The notes below the pieces were generated by a model, which was not told where the DNA came from, ran no database searches, and saw nothing but the letters and a program-made list of their open reading frames with translations. A DNA stretch of 64,000 nucleotides, taken from contig JAPLSQ010000055.1 of NCBI GenBank assembly GCA_026398535.1, positions 1 to 64,000 on the forward strand. Reading direction: 5' to 3'. Shown here one piece after another: positions 62,069 to 64,000 of the stretch. This DNA comes from Candidatus Sumerlaeota bacterium (GTDB lineage: Bacteria > Sumerlaeota > Sumerlaeia > Sumerlaeales > Sumerlaeaceae). Position 1 is the stretch's first letter. Each line of letters opens with the position of its first letter. Position numbers and translations under genes: made by a program.

Positions 62069-62686
62069 TCAATATCTCTTCAGGAAATTCTCCCGCTCCG
62101 CAGGGTTGCTCACGTTCTTTTCGGCGCGGATGTCGCTTGAGATGAAATGTCCCGACAGGTAAGCGAGGCTGAGCGCAAAGACCACCACCACCGCAATCGC
62201 TGCCTTGCGCAGATCCTTGGCGCCATAATTGACTCGCAAAATCATATAGAGCGGGTAGGCAACGAACCACAGCACGGTAATCAGGATAAACCACAGGCCA
62301 GGGCCGGGTTCTTTGGCGGGATGTTGTGCGCCCTCTGTTGGCCCCATGCCGAGCCGCGACGCCTCGGTGGCGGCAACCGCAGCGCATGCGATGAATGTCA
62401 CCAGCGCCACCATGAATAGTTTAATGCCCGGCGACTGCAACAGTGTCAGACGCGCGATCCAAAACCACAACACGATGACGCCCGCGATGGGAATGGCGAC
62501 AAGCGCCGAACCAAACTTGTCAAAAGTTGACTCCGCCGACGATTCCGCCGGCCCGGGCGCGGCCTGCGCCGGCGGCGAACCCTCAAGGACCGTGCCGCAA
62601 TAGGAGCACTTGGTCTGTCCGTCGAAGACTGTTCCGCCGCACAACACGCATGTGCGGCGCTCGGATTCATTTCCGTTTATGCTCAT
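62069..62686 (-). CDS. Zinc-ribbon membrane protein of unknown function
   Basis: A 205-residue protein. The N-terminus CVLCGGTVFDGQTKCSYCGTVL is a four-cysteine zinc ribbon. After a Pro/Ala/Ser linker, four or five membrane helices follow (SALVAIPIAGVIVLWFWIARL, IKLFMVALVTFIACAAVAATE, GLWFILITVLWFVAYPLYMIL, AAIAVVVVFALSLAYLSGHF). The C-terminal charged tail is probably cytoplasmic. No family beyond zinc-ribbon membrane protein recognised. It reads in the same direction as the frameshifted glycosyltransferase upstream of it. Confidence 0.7.
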   Translation of the reverse strand: MSINGNESERRTCVLCGGTVFDGQTKCSYCGTVLEGSPPAQAAPGPAESSAESTFDKFGSALVAIPIAGVIVLWFWIARLTLLQSPGIKLFMVALVTFIACAAVAATEASRLGMGPTEGAQHPAKEPGPGLWFILITVLWFVAYPLYMILRVNYGAKDLRKAAIAVVVVFALSLAYLSGHFISSDIRAEKNVSNPAERENFLKRY

Positions 62687-62718
62687 GCATCCAGAAAATC
62701 AGCACGCCGTACACAATT

Positions 62719-63928
62719 TCAAGAACAGATGAGGATTTTGCGCATAAGTTTTTCCAGCCGCTCCTGTGCCGCCTGGGGCGACGACAGCCGCATTGCGCGC
62801 TCGCGGCCCGCCATTCCCAGCCTCTTCGCCAGTTCCGTATCGCTCAGCAGCGTGCGCATGGCAGCGGCCACCGTTGCGGGATTCTTCGGATCAGCCAGCA
62901 GACCCGTTTCGCCGTCGGCAATCGCGTCGGTTGCACCGCCGCTTCGCCCGCCGATAACCGGTTTTCCCGCCAGCCCAGCCTCGGGAAAAACAATCCCGTA
63001 ACCTTCCCGCTCGCCGTCATCCAGTTGCCTGTTTGGCATCACAAACACTTCACATGCGTGATAGAACGGGGCGGGATAATGGGTTGGTCCCGCAAAAATG
63101 GTCATCTCCGTGATTCCCAGTTCAGCCGCAAGCGCGCGCAAACGGGCTTCATCAGGACCGTCGCCGACAATCAGATAGGCAAGACCGGGAAATTCGTCGC
63201 GCAACATGGCCACCGCTTTCATGGTAACATCGATGCCCTTGCGCGGAGTCAGCCGTGCGACCGTCAGCACAACCCTTCGCCCCTTTAGATGATGGATGGC
63301 GGTGATGCGTGCGACAGCCTCCTCTGGCGTGTCGGCGATGCCCGCATCCGCCGGCGGCGGCCAGACCTCAATGCGGCCCTGCGCCGCCGGCCCCCCCCCG
63401 ACAATCAGGGCGATCTCATCGGCGCTCTCGCGCGTCAGACATGTCACCGCATCGGCGCCGCAAATCGCCGAAACCAGCATGGCGCTCATGCGCCGTCCGT
63501 GCGCGCACATCGTCACGTCCTCGCCATAGGTCATCAGTATGAATGGCGTTCCCCGCCAGCGTTTAAGAGCGCAGGCAACGGTTCCGAGCGGAAGAACATG
63601 GCCGGCGATGACAATATCCGCGCGGCCGAGCATCATGGCATCTGGCCATGACCAGCGGGATGATGAGCGCGCGTGCGATGCGGCTACACACGACGCCTGG
63701 CGCGCCGCCGATGCGGTACAGCATCCGCCACAGGGCGCTTCGCGCGATTGTATACGGCTCGCCCGCGTCGAACTCCGCCTCGGCCCGGGACTCTTCACCG
63801 CTTCGCGGCGTGAGCACTGTGACGGCGTGACCGCGCTCAGCCGCTCCGCGCGCAAGGTTACAAAGGATGTTTTCCGAACCTCCGATATTGGGCGGATAAG
63901 TGTCGCAGAGAAAAACCAGCTTCGCCAT
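62719..63928 (-). pseudogene. Frameshifted glycosyltransferase family 4 gene
   Basis: The N-terminal domain starts at the ATG at 63928 (AKLVFLCDTYPPNIGGSENILCNLARGAAERGHAVTVLT) and continues in frame to about 63645 (ARALIIPLVMA), after which that frame loses homology and stops at 63563. The C-terminal domain continues in the next frame from PDAMMLGRADIVIAGHVLPLGT through VVLTVARLTPRKGIDVTMKAVAML, YLIVGDGPDEARLRALAAELG, VFVMPNRQLDDGEREGYGIVFPEAGLAGKPVIGGRSGGATDAI. A shift of one base near 63640-63700 separates them. It may be a real inactivation, a sequencing error, or less likely programmed frameshifting. Repaired, it would be a normal ~400-residue GT4. Confidence 0.8.
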
Positions 63929-64000
63929 GGGAGTACATGCGGGATTTGCCGGCGTCGCCGCATCATATGCAACAGGAGTTTATCAGGCGAACGATAACCA

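Overview
The window looks like part of the chromosome of an uncultured, GC-rich, obligately or facultatively anaerobic Gram-negative bacterium. The gene content (an hdr-flx NADH/heterodisulfide reductase operon, several prepilins with the same C-terminal signature, a PilO-like protein, sialidase-fold and GH2 enzymes next to a URO-D-like protein, an ATP-cone/uridine-kinase-like fusion) resembles anaerobic polysaccharide degraders of the PVC/Lentisphaerota/Sumerlaeota/Hydrogenedentota type. This placement is an inference from gene style; no 16S or tRNA gene was seen.

Layout. 0-7.6 kb: start of a secreted protein, a polytopic glycosyltransferase, a prepilin, xseA, a membrane phosphodiesterase-like protein and a TPR lipoprotein. 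7.6-14.4 kb (- strand): a seven-gene operon hdrC-hdrB-hdrA-flxD-flxC-flxB-flxA, expected to form a flavin-based electron-bifurcating NADH dehydrogenase/heterodisulfide reductase. 14.4-21.6 kb: housekeeping genes (rpsB, recD2-like helicase, lspA, an RsbW-like/GNAT fusion, ndk) and a second prepilin. 21.7-35.3 kb: a GT4 with an overlapping Cys-rich small ORF, an orphan family-5 solute-binding lipoprotein, a histidine phosphatase, two small membrane proteins, a third prepilin, a thioredoxin-like protein, a PilO-like protein, a large helical-repeat protein, a HIT protein and another polytopic glycosyltransferase. 35.4-44.1 kb: STAS protein plus two very large hybrid histidine kinases that share a nearly identical ATPase segment. 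44.1-57.6 kb: a CaCA-type antiporter and then a glycan locus: ArsR-type regulator with a ligand-like C-terminal domain, prepilin, CBM9-like secreted protein, two sialidase-fold proteins, GH2, URO-D-like protein, and a sugar ABC importer lacking its ATPase. 57.7-64 kb: TPR-methyltransferase, ATP-cone kinase, SppA, two zinc-ribbon proteins and a frameshifted GT4.

The most unusual signal is a set of short dispersed elements. Element A is a 20-base core, GGTCAGCGAGTACGCCATCA, present 16 times at 11 loci without one mismatch, always on the + strand whichever way the host gene runs. It lies between genes, as tandem 24-bp units, and inside open reading frames (two glycosyltransferase sites, the recD2-like helicase, the lspA tail). 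It often travels with element B, a 10-bp tandem (ACGGACAACC) with a GAAGAACGAGG-like tail that sits directly at several start codons. Further shared pieces are element C (a 23-bp identity between rpsB and the leader of the antiporter), element D (a GCGGGC hairpin right after two stop codons) and element E (CACAGAG/CACGAAG-type repeats). These are the best candidate for an undescribed system here.
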